Below, piece by piece: positions 34,161 to 44,036 of a DNA stretch of 64,000 bases. Origin of the DNA: GWF2-38-10 sp964527595 (GTDB taxonomy: Bacteria > Babelota > Babeliae > Babelales > RVW-14); assembly GCA_964527595.1 (NCBI GenBank), contig CAZGPI010000007.1, positions 1 to 64,000 on the forward strand, in the 5' to 3' direction. The notes below the pieces were generated by a model. The model was not told where the DNA came from. It searched no databases and saw only the letters and a program-made list of their open reading frames with translations. Numbering within the stretch: the stretch's first letter is position 1; every line of letters starts with the position of its first letter. The position numbers were made by a program, and so were the translations under genes.

Positions 34161-34727
34161 TTACTTATCGTCGTCGTATTCAATCTGCCAATCATCAAAG
34201 ACCTCAGGCTTCTCATCCTTCTTCGATCGCTTATTGCTCAGATTAAGTTCAAAAACATCATCCCGTTTTCCCGATGCCGCACGTTTTTTATTTACAACAC
34301 CCGTAACTTTTTCAGCGACTTCTTGAACCTCAATAAAGCCATCGCGCATATTCTTTTGGGCCTCTTGCTTCATTTGCAATAGACGTTTTGCACGCGCTTT
34401 TGTATCTTCTTTAAAATGTTCTGTTTCTTCGTCAAGATTTTCCTGTGCCGCATTGAGCTTGATATTAATCTCTTCCTGAAGCTTTGAAATTTTCTTTTTA
34501 AGCTTCAAAATCATCTCAACGCCAGCGAGATTAACGCCAACCTTGTGCGTTAAATAGATGATCTCTTCAAGCCGATCAACATCTTCCTCAGAAAACAAAC
34601 GCGTATTACCAGCCGATCGTTTGGGCGTTAGTAGCCCTTCTTTTTCATACATACGTACGGTTTGCTGATGCACTTCAAACATCTTAGCAACGACCGATAT
34701 CGAGTAAAAACCCTTCTTCCTTTTCAT
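34161..34727 (-). CDS. MerR-family regulator, HspR-like
   Basis: 188 residues from the ATG at 34727 with GGAG 7 bases upstream. N-terminal MerR helix-turn-helix: YSISVVAKMFEVHQQTVRMYEKEGLLTPKRSAGNTRLFSEEDVDRLEEI, which is the HspR pattern (HQQTLRxYExxGLxxPxRTxGxxRxY). A long coiled coil follows (about 85-145), then a charged tail rich in K, D and E. HspR represses chaperone operons; the neighbouring htpX, a stress protease, fits such a role. The C-terminal coil and the acidic tail are longer than in actinobacterial HspR. No clear HAIR operator is seen. Confidence 0.85.
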   Translation of the reverse strand: MKRKKGFYSISVVAKMFEVHQQTVRMYEKEGLLTPKRSAGNTRLFSEEDVDRLEEIIYLTHKVGVNLAGVEMILKLKKKISKLQEEINIKLNAAQENLDEETEHFKEDTKARAKRLLQMKQEAQKNMRDGFIEVQEVAEKVTGVVNKKRAASGKRDDVFELNLSNKRSKKDEKPEVFDDWQIEYDDDK

Positions 34728-34750
34728 CGACGACTCCTGGTTCATAAACC

Positions 34751-36580
34751 CTAATCGTTTTTCAAAATGGTTAAGAAAGCCTCTTGAGGAAGCTCAACCG
34801 AACCAACTTGCTTCATTTTCTTTTTACCTTCTTTTTGCTTTTCAAGCAACTTGCGTTTACGGGTAATATCACCACCATAACATTTTGCCGTTACGTTTTT
34901 ACGCAATGCAGAAATAGATTCTCTCGCTACAACTTTTGCGCCGATTGCCGCTTGAATTGCTACTTCAAACATCTGGCGGTGAATAACTTCACGTAACTTT
35001 TGAACCAATTGCCTACCAATACTCTGCGACTTCTCTTTGTGCACAATCAGCGACAAAGCATCAACAGATTTTCCGTTAAGCAAAATATCCATTTTTACCA
35101 AATCAGCTGCATGGTAACCCGCTTCTTCGTAGTCAAAGCTTGCATATCCAGCACTTTGCGATTTTAATTTATCATAAAAGTCGGTAATAATTTCATTAAG
35201 CGGCAAACGATAACGCAAAATCAAACGCCCTTCATCAAGAAAGGTCATCTCAAGTTGCTCGCCACGGCGTTCTTCGCATAACTTAATCATATTGCCAAGG
35301 TATTCTTTTGGGGTAACAATCGTTGCATTAACCATTGGCTCAAATACTTCTTCAATTTTAACCGTATCGGGAAATTTTGCTGGATTTTCAATAACAACTT
35401 CAGTTCCATCAATCATTTTCACTCGATATAATACCGTTGGTGAAGTGGTAATAATCGAAGCATCGTACTCTTGCTCAAGACGTTGTCTAAACACATCCAT
35501 ATGCAATAAACCCAAAAATCCACAACGAAACCCAAGACCAAGCGCCATAGAATTTTCTCGTTCAACATGCAAACTTGGATCATTAAGTGTTAATTTTTCT
35601 ATAGCATCGCGAACATGCTCATAATCGGATGTATCAATGGGGTAAATGCCAGCAAAAACCATAGGCTTTGACGGCTTAAATCCGGGTAACGCTGGCACTG
35701 GTTTGCCGACGTGATAAAAAGTATCGCCAACGCGCGCCTCTTTGACCGTCTTCATACCAGCAATCAAAAAGCCAACCTGGCCCGTATATAATGCTCCGGT
35801 TGGACGAAGATCTGGATACATAAGGCCAATATCAAGCACCTCATAATCTTGCCCTGCGTGAGCAAATTCGATCATGTCACCTTTTTTCACGCAACCATCA
35901 ATAACTTCTATTAAACAAACAACCCCGCGGTATTCATCAAACCACGAGTCAAACAATAAACCCTTAAACGGCTTATTGGCATCTCCAACGGGCGACTTAA
36001 TGCGTTCAATAATCACTGGTAATAATTGATCAATACCTAGACCAGTTTTTGCCGAAATTCTCACAACATCATCTTTATGCGTATCAAAAACTTTTTCCAT
36101 TTCTCTGATGACGCGATCAGGATCTGCATTAGCCATGTCGATTTTGTTGATCACCGGAATGATGTCTAAATTTTGTTCAAAAGCTAGGTAAAAATTTGCC
36201 ATCGTTTGAGCTTGAACTCCTTGAGCTGCGTCAACAAGAAGCAATGCCCCTTGGCACGCATACAAAGATCGCGAAACTTCATACGAAAAATCAACGTGGC
36301 CGGGAGTGTCGATCAAATTGAGCAAATAAATTTCGCCCTTATATTCATAAAATAACGATGCCGTTTGAGCCTTGACCGTAATGCCACGCTCACGCTCAAC
36401 CTGCAATTTATCCAAAAATTGCTCCGCTTTTATACGGGTTGAAATTGTCCCCGTTGTCTCAAGAAGTCGATCGGCGAGCGTCGACTTTCCATGATCAATA
36501 TGGGCAATAATCGAAAAATTTCTGATATTCTCAGACTTAAAATTCTTTAAATCAAAATCTTGAATTTGCTCTATATGCAT
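34751..36580 (-). CDS. lepA: Elongation factor 4 (LepA)
   Basis: 609 residues. Ribosome-dependent GTPase that acts on stalled or mistranslocated ribosomes. G1 motif AHIDHGKST (26-34), G3 DTPGHVDF, G4 NKID, then domains II, III and V and the LepA-specific C-terminal domain (LVKMDILLNGKSVDALS, VVARESISALRKNVTAKCYGGDITRKRKLLEKQKEGKKKMKQVG). Full length. It begins 5 bases after argS and ends 23 bases before the MerR-like gene. Confidence 0.97.
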   Translation of the reverse strand: MHIEQIQDFDLKNFKSENIRNFSIIAHIDHGKSTLADRLLETTGTISTRIKAEQFLDKLQVERERGITVKAQTASLFYEYKGEIYLLNLIDTPGHVDFSYEVSRSLYACQGALLLVDAAQGVQAQTMANFYLAFEQNLDIIPVINKIDMANADPDRVIREMEKVFDTHKDDVVRISAKTGLGIDQLLPVIIERIKSPVGDANKPFKGLLFDSWFDEYRGVVCLIEVIDGCVKKGDMIEFAHAGQDYEVLDIGLMYPDLRPTGALYTGQVGFLIAGMKTVKEARVGDTFYHVGKPVPALPGFKPSKPMVFAGIYPIDTSDYEHVRDAIEKLTLNDPSLHVERENSMALGLGFRCGFLGLLHMDVFRQRLEQEYDASIITTSPTVLYRVKMIDGTEVVIENPAKFPDTVKIEEVFEPMVNATIVTPKEYLGNMIKLCEERRGEQLEMTFLDEGRLILRYRLPLNEIITDFYDKLKSQSAGYASFDYEEAGYHAADLVKMDILLNGKSVDALSLIVHKEKSQSIGRQLVQKLREVIHRQMFEVAIQAAIGAKVVARESISALRKNVTAKCYGGDITRKRKLLEKQKEGKKKMKQVGSVELPQEAFLTILKND

Positions 36581-36585
36581 AGCTG

Positions 36586-38286
36586 TTACATCCTCTCAGG
36601 CTTACTTAACCCCAATAAATCAAGACACGTTTCAAGGGTATCTTTTACCAAACTCACCATAAACAAGCGCACCTTAGTTGTCTGTTCATCAGCCGGATCG
36701 ATAATCCGATTGTTGCTGTAAAAATTATGGAACGCATTGGCAAGTTCCCAGGTATAGTACGATAAAACATGTGTTTGATAGGTCTGCGCTATATTTACCA
36801 ACACATCAAACAAATGCATCATTTTTTTCAAAAGCACAATCTCAGCATCGCCAAGCCCAACAAGTACTTGTGTACACGCCGTAGCTTCTCTGCCTTCAAG
36901 TGCTGCCAAAAACTGTTTAAGTTCTGCAACTTCATGCGCCTTGGTCGACAAACTTTTGGCACGCACAAACGCATAATGAATGTAATAAACCGGATTTTCA
37001 TCGGTCTTTTTTAATGCTATTGAAAGGTCAAAATCAAGGTGCGCATCGGCTTTACGGTTAAGGAAAAAGAAACGAGCAACGTCAGGCCCAACGGCCTCAA
37101 TGACATCACTCAACTTCGTAAAAACGCCCGCGCGCTTTGACATCCGAATAAGTTCATCATTTTCTTTAAGCGAAACTAATTGGTACAAAATAACATCAAG
37201 CTTTGATGAATCATACCCAAGAGCCTGCATTGTCGCCTTAAGACGTTTAACATAACCGTGATGATCCTGACCAAGAATATTGATCATTTTGTCATAACCA
37301 CGATCAAATTTATTTTTGTGATAAGCAATATCGCCGGCAATATAGGTTAATTCGCCATTAGTTTTTTTGATGACACGATCTTTATCATCACCAAATTCTG
37401 TCGACTTAAACCACGAAGCACCCTCTTGTTCATACAAAAGCCCCGCCTTTTTAAGCAATCCAAGTCCTTCTTCAACGGCTCCACCAACGTGCAATTTTTT
37501 TTCTGAAAACCATTCATCAAAGGTTATACCATACAACTGCAAATCATGCTTGATGAGCTGCAACATATGCTCTTTGGTGTAATACATGAAAAATTCATCG
37601 TCTTTATCAAAAAGTATTTCACCATATTCGGCAACGCATTCACGTGCCAAATCCAGTAAATATTCACCGGCATAACCGCCTTCTGGTAATTCTTCATGCC
37701 TTTCAAGCACCTGCATGCAACGCACTTTAAACGATTGCCCGAGCAACTTAATTTGGTTGCCCGCATCGTTGATATAAAATTCTTTGGTCACATTATGGCC
37801 TAAAAACGCAAGTACACGGGCTAATGAATCGCCGATAATACCACCACGCCCATGGCCAAGATGCAACGGTCCGGTTGGGTTAGCACTGACAAACTCAATT
37901 TGATAATGCAAACGTTTATCATCGGTACCAAGTTTAAAATTTTCTTCTTTTTTCAAAAATAAATCTTGAGCAACTTGTCTCCAAGCCGCGGAAGTTAAGG
38001 TAATATTGATAAACCCTGGACCGGCAATTTCGACCGATTTAATCAAATCAGCGATGGCAAATGAATCGGCCAATAAAGCCTTTTGTAATTCTTCCGCCAA
38101 TACGCGAGGGTTTTTGCCTAATTGCTTGGCGAGCACCATGGCCGCATTGCAGCTCAAATCACCAAATGATTGATCTTTATCGACGTTCAACTTGAGATCG
38201 ACTCCGGCTAATTGATCATCGTTTACCGCAAAAACTTCTTTAATTAATGCTATGACGTGTATTTTTAGGGCTGCAATAAGATTCAT
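36586..38286 (-). CDS. argS: Arginine--tRNA ligase
   Basis: About 566 residues if started at the ATG at 38286; a start at 38304 adds six residues and cannot be excluded. Charges tRNA-Arg. Class I motif HLGHGRG (in GPLHLGHGRGG, about residue 125), N-terminal Add-1 domain (LNVDKDQSFGDLSCNAAM), and the C-terminal DALR anticodon domain (VYYIHYAFVRAKS, NAFHNFYSNNRI). The KMSKS loop reads RMSKR, and ArgS enzymes often have a changed KMSKS. First gene of the argS-lepA-merR-htpX group. The 470 bases upstream contain repeats. Confidence 0.96.
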   Translation of the reverse strand: MNLIAALKIHVIALIKEVFAVNDDQLAGVDLKLNVDKDQSFGDLSCNAAMVLAKQLGKNPRVLAEELQKALLADSFAIADLIKSVEIAGPGFINITLTSAAWRQVAQDLFLKKEENFKLGTDDKRLHYQIEFVSANPTGPLHLGHGRGGIIGDSLARVLAFLGHNVTKEFYINDAGNQIKLLGQSFKVRCMQVLERHEELPEGGYAGEYLLDLARECVAEYGEILFDKDDEFFMYYTKEHMLQLIKHDLQLYGITFDEWFSEKKLHVGGAVEEGLGLLKKAGLLYEQEGASWFKSTEFGDDKDRVIKKTNGELTYIAGDIAYHKNKFDRGYDKMINILGQDHHGYVKRLKATMQALGYDSSKLDVILYQLVSLKENDELIRMSKRAGVFTKLSDVIEAVGPDVARFFFLNRKADAHLDFDLSIALKKTDENPVYYIHYAFVRAKSLSTKAHEVAELKQFLAALEGREATACTQVLVGLGDAEIVLLKKMMHLFDVLVNIAQTYQTHVLSYYTWELANAFHNFYSNNRIIDPADEQTTKVRLFMVSLVKDTLETCLDLLGLSKPERM

Positions 38287-38354
38287 AATCTTAACTTTCA
38301 TCACACAGTTTACAAACGTTTATAACTTTGAATTTTCTAAATTATCTATCCCCT

Positions 38355-38437
38355 TGTCATCCTGAATTTAGTTCAGGATCCATCTTCATCGTCTACTCTT
38401 CCAAGATAGATGCTGAAACAAGTTCAGCATGACAAAA
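38355..38437. repeat. Palindromic repeat pair, family B (CTGAA type)
   Basis: Two hairpins: ATCCTGAA-TTTAG-TTCAGGAT (38359-38379) and ATGCTGAA-ACAAG-TTCAGCAT (38410-38430), bounded by TGTCATCC and ATGACAAAA. The pair is symmetric as a whole (TGTCAT ... ATGACA). It lies in the 488-base gap between argS and the first ankyrin gene. Confidence 0.8.
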
Positions 38438-38553
38438 AAGCTAACACCACAAATCGCTTCTTATCATACGACAGAAGCATAGTGTATCATGCCATTAAGC
38501 GCTTGGAAAGAACAGAAATATGCATAAATCGTCCCTTCTTGGTTTTTCTTTTT

Positions 38554-38587
38554 TGTCATCCCGGCCACCGAGCCGGGATCCATCTTT
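38554..38587. repeat. Palindromic repeat, family B (CCCGG type)
   Basis: TGTCATCCCGGC, a short loop and GCCGGGATCCATC. Same frame of TGTCATCC...GGATCCATC as the copies at 46769, 47117, 52455 and 53961. The rest of the gap between argS and the ankyrin gene (38288-38774) shows only the promoter at 38694. Confidence 0.8.
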
Positions 38588-38693
38588 AAAATAATTCTTT
38601 ATTATTCTCTAAAATTCTGAATATCTACCGAAAAAGCCGCATTATTTCACAAAAACCCCCATTTTTCACCGTTTTTCGCAGCCCCCTATGCAT

Positions 38694-38721
38694 TTGACCA
38701 TTAAATATTTCCTGTTAGTAT
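38694..38721 (+). promoter_or_regulatory. Candidate promoter of the ankyrin pair
   Basis: TTGACC (38694-38699), 16 bases, TAGTAT (38716-38721), about 55 bases before the start codon of the first ankyrin gene. Five and four of six matches to consensus. Confidence 0.45.
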
Positions 38722-38774
38722 TAGATAACAACAAAATGCATTGTGCTTAATACTTATATTTTATGGAGATTATT

Positions 38775-40522
38775 ATGAAAAAGTCATTACGCTTACTACT
38801 CACCCTTTCACTCGCTTTTGGAATCGCCGCAAAAAACGGCGTGCAACTTCTTGCTATGGAAGGCCAAGCCGCCATTGCAGATTTTGAACCTGCTCCAACA
38901 CTAACAACCATTCCCGCTGAATGGGTTCCATTAATAGCAAAATACGTTGGGCCGCAATCAACGATGTACGACTTTATGAAATCGACACTAAAACTTAGAC
39001 TTTCTAGCGCAAGATTTAATAGCACATTAGAGGCATTAATGCCATCGCGTGAAGATATTCAACCGATTATCCATCCAGCCGATAATCGATATGCCCTGGA
39101 GATGCGTTTGCATAGTCCGATATTATTTGCCGCCGCACTTGGCAATATGCCGTTAATGAAATTTAGTTGCTCACCTACAACAAATCTCACCGATTTCATT
39201 AACCACAAAAATGGCCTTACGGCTGCTCATTATGCCGCTTATTACAATCAACCAGAAATGTTGCAAGAACTTATACTATCCAACCCTGAGCTCCTAGAAT
39301 TTATGGATGGCGACAGCAATACGCCACTCCACGTTGCTGCACTACAAGGCAACGCCGAATGCGTAGACGTATTGCTTTGCAATCGTGCTCGTGTTGACGT
39401 ACGCAATGGAGCTGGACAAACCCCAAATAATTTAGCAAGCCAAAACACCGAAATTGAACGTGAGCTTCTTGCAGCCGCGCAAGCAAATAATACCAACGAT
39501 ATTCGTCGCATTTTATTAGTAAATCGAGGCATCAACGTTAATGCTCAGAATGACAACGGCAATACCGCTTTGTTTATTGCTGCAGAGCATAACAACTTAG
39601 TAATGTTTAATGCCCTCATGGCGAGACCTGAAATCAACGTTAATGCTCAGGATGAAGCCGGCAATACCGCTTTGATTATTGCTGCAGACCATAACAACTT
39701 GGAAATGTTTAATGCCCTCATGGCGAGACCTGAAATCAACGTTAATGCTNNNNNNNNNNNNNNNNNNNNNNNNNNNNNNNNNNNNNNNNNNNNNNNNNNN
39801 NNNNNNNNNNNNNNNNNNNNNNNNNNNNNNNNNNNNNNNNNNNNNNNNNCAACTTGGAAATGTTTAATGCCCTCATGGCGAGACCTGAAATCAACGTTAA
39901 TGCTCAGAATAACGACGGCGATACCGCTTTGACTTATGCTGCAAGCCTAAACAACTTGGAAATGTTTAATGCCCTCATGGATAGACCTGAAATCAACGTT
40001 AATGCTCAGAATTCTTTAGGCTATACCGCTTTGACTTATGCTGCAAGCCATAACAACTTGGAAATGTTTAATGCCCTCATGGCGAGACCTGAAATCAACG
40101 TTAATGCTAAGAATTCTTTAGGCTATACCGCTTTGCCTTTTGCTGCATACCATAACAACTTAAAAATGGTTAATGCCCTCATAGCTAGACCTGAAATCAA
40201 CGTTAATGCTCACGATAACAACGGCTATACCGCTTTGATTTGGGCTGCAAAATATAGCCACTTAGCAATATTTAATGCCCTCATGGCTAAGCCTGAAATC
40301 AACGTTAATGCTCAGGATGAAGACGGCGATACCGCTTTGATTTGTGCTGCACACAGTAACAACTTGGAAATGCTTAATGCCCTCATGGATAGACCTGAAA
40401 TCGTTTTTGATGCTGAAAATGCTGCCGTAAAAAGGATGCTTGAAAAGCGTCATCGCGAATATCGCGCTCGTAACGTTCGCCGTGCAATTGATGATTTGCC
40501 AGCAACTTGTTCAATTCAATAA
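38775..40522 (+). CDS. Secreted ankyrin-repeat protein A (contains an assembly gap)
   Basis: Starts at the ATG 38775 (GGAG 8 bases upstream) and ends at 40522; 100 Ns interrupt it, so the frames on the two sides do not match in this sequence. Signal peptide (MKKSLRLLLTLSLAFGIAAKNG), a non-repeat domain of about 90 residues, a few degenerate ankyrin repeats, then 34-residue repeats (unit INVNAQ..G.TAL..AA..NNLEMFNALMARPE). About two full repeats precede the gap and five follow it. The C-terminal cap ends ATCSIQ. Ankyrin proteins bind other proteins and are common effectors in intracellular bacteria. It is the left member of a tandem pair with 40551-42350. Confidence 0.88.
39750..39849. other. 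Assembly gap of 100 Ns
   Basis: Exactly 100 undetermined bases inside the 102-bp ankyrin repeats. The round size suggests a placeholder. One or more repeat units are probably missing or collapsed. Confidence 0.98.
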
Positions 40523-40550
40523 TTAGTTAATTTTTTTTATGGAGATTATT

Positions 40551-42350
40551 ATGAAAAAGTCATTACGTTTACTACTCACCCTTTCACTCGCTTTTGGAAT
40601 CGCCGCAAAAAACGGTGTACCCCTTTTTGCTATGGAAGGCCAAGCCGCCATTGCAGATTTTGAACCTGCTCCAACACTAACAACCATTCCCGCTGAATGG
40701 GTTCCATTAATAGCAAAATACGTTGGGCCGCAATCAACGATGTACGACTTTATGAAATCGACACTAAAACTTAGACTTTCTAGCGCAAGATTTAATAGCA
40801 CATTAGAGGCATTAATGCCATCGCGTGAAGATATTCAACCGATTATCCATCCAGCCGATAATCGATATGCCCTGGAGATGCGTTTGCATAGTCCGATATT
40901 ATTTGCCGCCGCACTTGGCAATATGCCGTTAATGAAATTTAGTTGCTCACCTACAACAAATCTCACCGATTTCATTAACCACAAAAATGGCCTTACGGCT
41001 GCTCATTATGCCGCTTATTACAATCAACCAGAAATGTTGCAAGAACTTATACTATCCAACCCTGAGCTCCTAGAATTTATGGATGGCGACAGCAATACGC
41101 CACTCCACGTTGCTGCGCTACAAGGCAACGATGAATGCGTAAACGTATTGCTTTGCAATCATGCTCGTGTTGACGTACGCAATGGAGCGGGACAAACGCC
41201 ATTGGCCCTAGAAAAAGAAAACACCGAAATTGAACGTGAGCTTCTTGCAGCCGCGCAAGCAAACAATACCGACAATGTTCGTCGTATTTTGTTGGTAAAT
41301 CGAGGCATCAACGTTAATGCTCAGAATGACAACGGCAATACCGCTTTGACATGGGCTACCCACAATAACAATTTAGAAATGTTTAATGCCCTCATGGCGA
41401 GACCTGAAATCAACGTTAATGCTCAGAATCGTTACGGCCATACCGCTTTGACATGGGCTGTACTCCGTAAAAACTTAGCAATGTTTAATGCCCTCATAGC
41501 TAAGCCTGAAATCAACGTTAATGCTCATGATAATTATGGCTATACCGCTTTGATTTTGGCTGCAGTAAATAACAACTTAGAAATGGTTAATGCCCTCATG
41601 GCGAGACCTGAAATCAACGTTAATGCTCAGAGTGAAGACGGCGCTACCGCTTTGACATGGGCTGCACGAAATAACAACTTAGAAATCTTTAATGCCCTCA
41701 TGGATAGACCTGAAATCGACGTTAATGCTCAGAATATTTATGGCGATACTGCTTTGATTTCGGCTGCACACAATAACAACTTGGAAATGTTTAATGCCCT
41801 CATGGCTAGACCTGAAATCAACGTTAATGCTCAGAATATTCTTGGCTGGACCGCTTTGATTTATGCTGCAAAACATAACAACTTAGAAATGGTTATTGCC
41901 CTCCTTGCTATCCATGGAATCGACGTTAACGCTCAAAATAACCACGACGGCCATACCGCTTTGATTTATGCTGCAAGCCATAACAACTTAGAAATGCTTA
42001 ATGCCCTCGTGGCTAGACCTGAAATCGACGTTAATGTTCAAGATCGTGACGGCGCTACTGCTTTGATTTGTGCTGCAGGCCGGCACAACTTAGAAATGTT
42101 TAATGCCCTCATGGCTAGACCTGAAATCAACGTTAATGCTCAGAATATTCTTGGCTGGACCGCTTTGATTTGTTCTGCATACAGTAACAACTTAGAAATG
42201 TTTAATGCCCTCATGGATAGACCTGAAATCATTATTGATGCTGAAAATGCTAACGTAAAAAGGATTCTTGAAAAGCGTCATCGCGAATATCGCGCTCGTA
42301 ACGTTCGCCGTGCAATTGATGATTTGCCCGCAACTTGCTCAATTCAATAA
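40551..42350 (+). CDS. Secreted ankyrin-repeat protein B, tandem paralogue
   Basis: 599 residues from the ATG at 40551. Its first 735 or so bases are almost identical to those of protein A, including the ribosome binding site, and its last 40 codons also match. Nine C-terminal ankyrin repeats of 34 residues (one of 35) run from about 255 to 560, preceded by degenerate ones, and end with a cap (ILEKRHREYRARNVRRAIDDLPATCSIQ). Repeat variation falls mainly at the beta-turn positions that contact partners, as is usual for ankyrins. Signal peptide as in protein A. Likely secreted or surface protein acting on host targets; this is inference. A strong terminator follows. Confidence 0.93.
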   Translation: MKKSLRLLLTLSLAFGIAAKNGVPLFAMEGQAAIADFEPAPTLTTIPAEWVPLIAKYVGPQSTMYDFMKSTLKLRLSSARFNSTLEALMPSREDIQPIIHPADNRYALEMRLHSPILFAAALGNMPLMKFSCSPTTNLTDFINHKNGLTAAHYAAYYNQPEMLQELILSNPELLEFMDGDSNTPLHVAALQGNDECVNVLLCNHARVDVRNGAGQTPLALEKENTEIERELLAAAQANNTDNVRRILLVNRGINVNAQNDNGNTALTWATHNNNLEMFNALMARPEINVNAQNRYGHTALTWAVLRKNLAMFNALIAKPEINVNAHDNYGYTALILAAVNNNLEMVNALMARPEINVNAQSEDGATALTWAARNNNLEIFNALMDRPEIDVNAQNIYGDTALISAAHNNNLEMFNALMARPEINVNAQNILGWTALIYAAKHNNLEMVIALLAIHGIDVNAQNNHDGHTALIYAASHNNLEMLNALVARPEIDVNVQDRDGATALICAAGRHNLEMFNALMARPEINVNAQNILGWTALICSAYSNNLEMFNALMDRPEIIIDAENANVKRILEKRHREYRARNVRRAIDDLPATCSIQ

Positions 42351-42365
42351 TTAGTTAAATTAGAG

Positions 42366-42397
42366 AACCCCCGGCCTTAAAATAGTCGGGGGTTTTT
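42366..42397 (+). terminator. Rho-independent terminator of the ankyrin pair
   Basis: Stem AACCCCCG / CGGGGGTT (42366-42373 and 42387-42394), 13-base loop, five T residues. Placed 16 bases after the stop codon. Confidence 0.88.
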
Positions 42398-42422
42398 GTA
42401 TTAAAATCGATATATCTATAAC

Positions 42423-43802
42423 CTAGAAACCTAAACTAAATTGAAGGCCGGCCGTTCCACCAAGCATGGGTGTCTTAAATATATTTTTACCATCAAATGG
42501 ATAAGTATACTCAACCTGTAATCGTGGGATAACCTTTGCATCTTTGGCACCAATTGCCATTGTCGCCCCAACATGTAATGCATGAACTTCCCAGGCAAAA
42601 AGGCGAGGGTCGGCGTTCACAACCGTATCAACATCACCTTGGTCATTACTTACAACTAATTTGTTATCAACGGCTATACCGGTTGGTATATTTTTCTTTA
42701 GCATAACGCTAAAGCTGGAATCTTTAACGGTCAATTGCGTTGCCTCTTGCCGCGTAAATGAATAGCCTCCAAAAAGAGATAGCCATGGAACAAGCGCATT
42801 TAGGCGGACATAACCGCCGCAATCCCAAACCGTCCCCGTTTCAACTTTTGCAACACCTTTGCCAAGGCGCAACCAACCAGATTGGTCCTCGTGAGTACGC
42901 ATGCGTAAATTTTGTTTTTGCTCTAAAAACATTACTGAATCAACATATGCACCAACGGCAACCCAATCAAATACCCCAATTTCTCCAGAACCGCGAGCAA
43001 GAAAACCGTAACTATTATTGTACCCTAACGGAATGGCCGCCACGTATTTATCATCTAATTTTCCTGCGACCGGAACTATAACCCCCGCTTGTAAATTACC
43101 GGCAATATCCATAATCCATTCCGAGCCGACCTTGCCATATCCGTGCCACCCAAGTGACGCCGTCACATCGCTCACGCCCGACTTTTTGAATGGCGTGGTT
43201 AATGGTTGCATATTGTGTTCGGCTAAAATTTTGTTAAAAGCCCCTTTTTCTCCAAAAAAATCGGCATCCGCACCAGAAGTAACAGTTGCACTACTCTTAT
43301 TTTTGTAACTAATGTGGTCAATCTTAACTTGGCGAAATGGAACATAAACGTGGGCAAAAAAACCGTATTTGATAAATTGCGTTAGCTCAAGACCAAGATC
43401 ATGCGTTTCGAACCTGCCGCCGAGGTCAATTTTCCCGTTGTCACCAGTTGGCAGATCTTTACCATTAAATTTAAATTCTTGCGGTTTTTTTGCCAGGTCA
43501 GTAGTCCAATAGGTTGCACTCGTAGGCTGTGTAGCTGCCGTCGCCCCAAACCCCAACCGTGCAATATCGATTGGCCCAGCGACGCTTAATAACAGTTGTT
43601 TTTTACTTTGTTCATTTAAACTATCCCAGGCATGCCCTTGCCCATAACGCGCCATAATTTTGGTTGTCCAATTGCCCGGGTTGTTGCGCACTTCTCCCTG
43701 AAAAAAGGGCGTACGGTAAAATGTAGGAAGGTCGACCGTTGCCAAAAGACTTGGCGCCATTGCCAATAACATCACGCCAACAAAAAACTTTATCATCTTC
43801 AT
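42423..43802 (-). CDS. Outer-membrane beta-barrel protein
   Basis: 459 residues from the ATG at 43802 (AAGGA upstream). Signal peptide of about 19 residues (MKMIKFFVGVMLLAMAPSLLAT). Many alternating strands of 9-12 residues rich in aromatic girdle residues and glycine (WLSLFGGYSFTRQ, RLQVEYTYPFDG, YGFFAHVYVPF), and the last strand ends in Phe (GLQFSLGF), the usual signal for BAM-dependent insertion. I do not recognise a specific porin family. It supports a true outer membrane in this organism. It has its own unit, convergent with the ankyrin pair. Confidence 0.82.
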   Translation of the reverse strand: MKMIKFFVGVMLLAMAPSLLATVDLPTFYRTPFFQGEVRNNPGNWTTKIMARYGQGHAWDSLNEQSKKQLLLSVAGPIDIARLGFGATAATQPTSATYWTTDLAKKPQEFKFNGKDLPTGDNGKIDLGGRFETHDLGLELTQFIKYGFFAHVYVPFRQVKIDHISYKNKSSATVTSGADADFFGEKGAFNKILAEHNMQPLTTPFKKSGVSDVTASLGWHGYGKVGSEWIMDIAGNLQAGVIVPVAGKLDDKYVAAIPLGYNNSYGFLARGSGEIGVFDWVAVGAYVDSVMFLEQKQNLRMRTHEDQSGWLRLGKGVAKVETGTVWDCGGYVRLNALVPWLSLFGGYSFTRQEATQLTVKDSSFSVMLKKNIPTGIAVDNKLVVSNDQGDVDTVVNADPRLFAWEVHALHVGATMAIGAKDAKVIPRLQVEYTYPFDGKNIFKTPMLGGTAGLQFSLGF

Positions 43803-43961
43803 ATCCACGTTCCTTTTTTGTAAAACAAGTAATATCACAAATATCGTTAACTCTAAGCCGTTTCATTTAATCATGGCAAGCAAGTAAAAACAAGCTGCGT
43901 TTGCGCTTATATTTACAGCATCTGGCACCTAAAGAGGATAAAGTATCTTATTTGTAATAAT

Positions 43962-43990
43962 TTGACAAAATATAAAAAAATCACGAAAAT
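43962..43990 (+). promoter_or_regulatory. Candidate promoter of the small acidic exported protein
   Basis: TTGACA (43962-43967), 17 bases, GAAAAT (43985-43990), about 45 bases before the start codon. The -35 box is perfect; the -10 has four of six matches. Confidence 0.45.
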
Positions 43991-44036
43991 GAAATTATAT
44001 CCTAGTTTCAGTTAAGATCTAAAAAGGAGACCAATA

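Noticed and set aside
34780..34794. TTGAG-N4-CTCAA upstream of the HspR-like gene as a HAIR operator
   Set aside because: The known HAIR element has seven bases between its arms, and this one lies in conserved lepA codons, so I cannot support it as an operator.
39750..39932. A continuous reading frame that runs from the first ankyrin gene through the Ns and ends at 39932
   Set aside because: The residues after the Ns are the ankyrin repeats read in the wrong frame. The 100-N spacer is arbitrary in length, so the true gene continues in the frame that ends at 40522.
39510..42250. Regular 102-bp direct repeats as a possible CRISPR array or satellite
   Set aside because: The units keep an open frame and translate to 34-residue ankyrin repeats. 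There are no short repeats with unique spacers and no cas genes.
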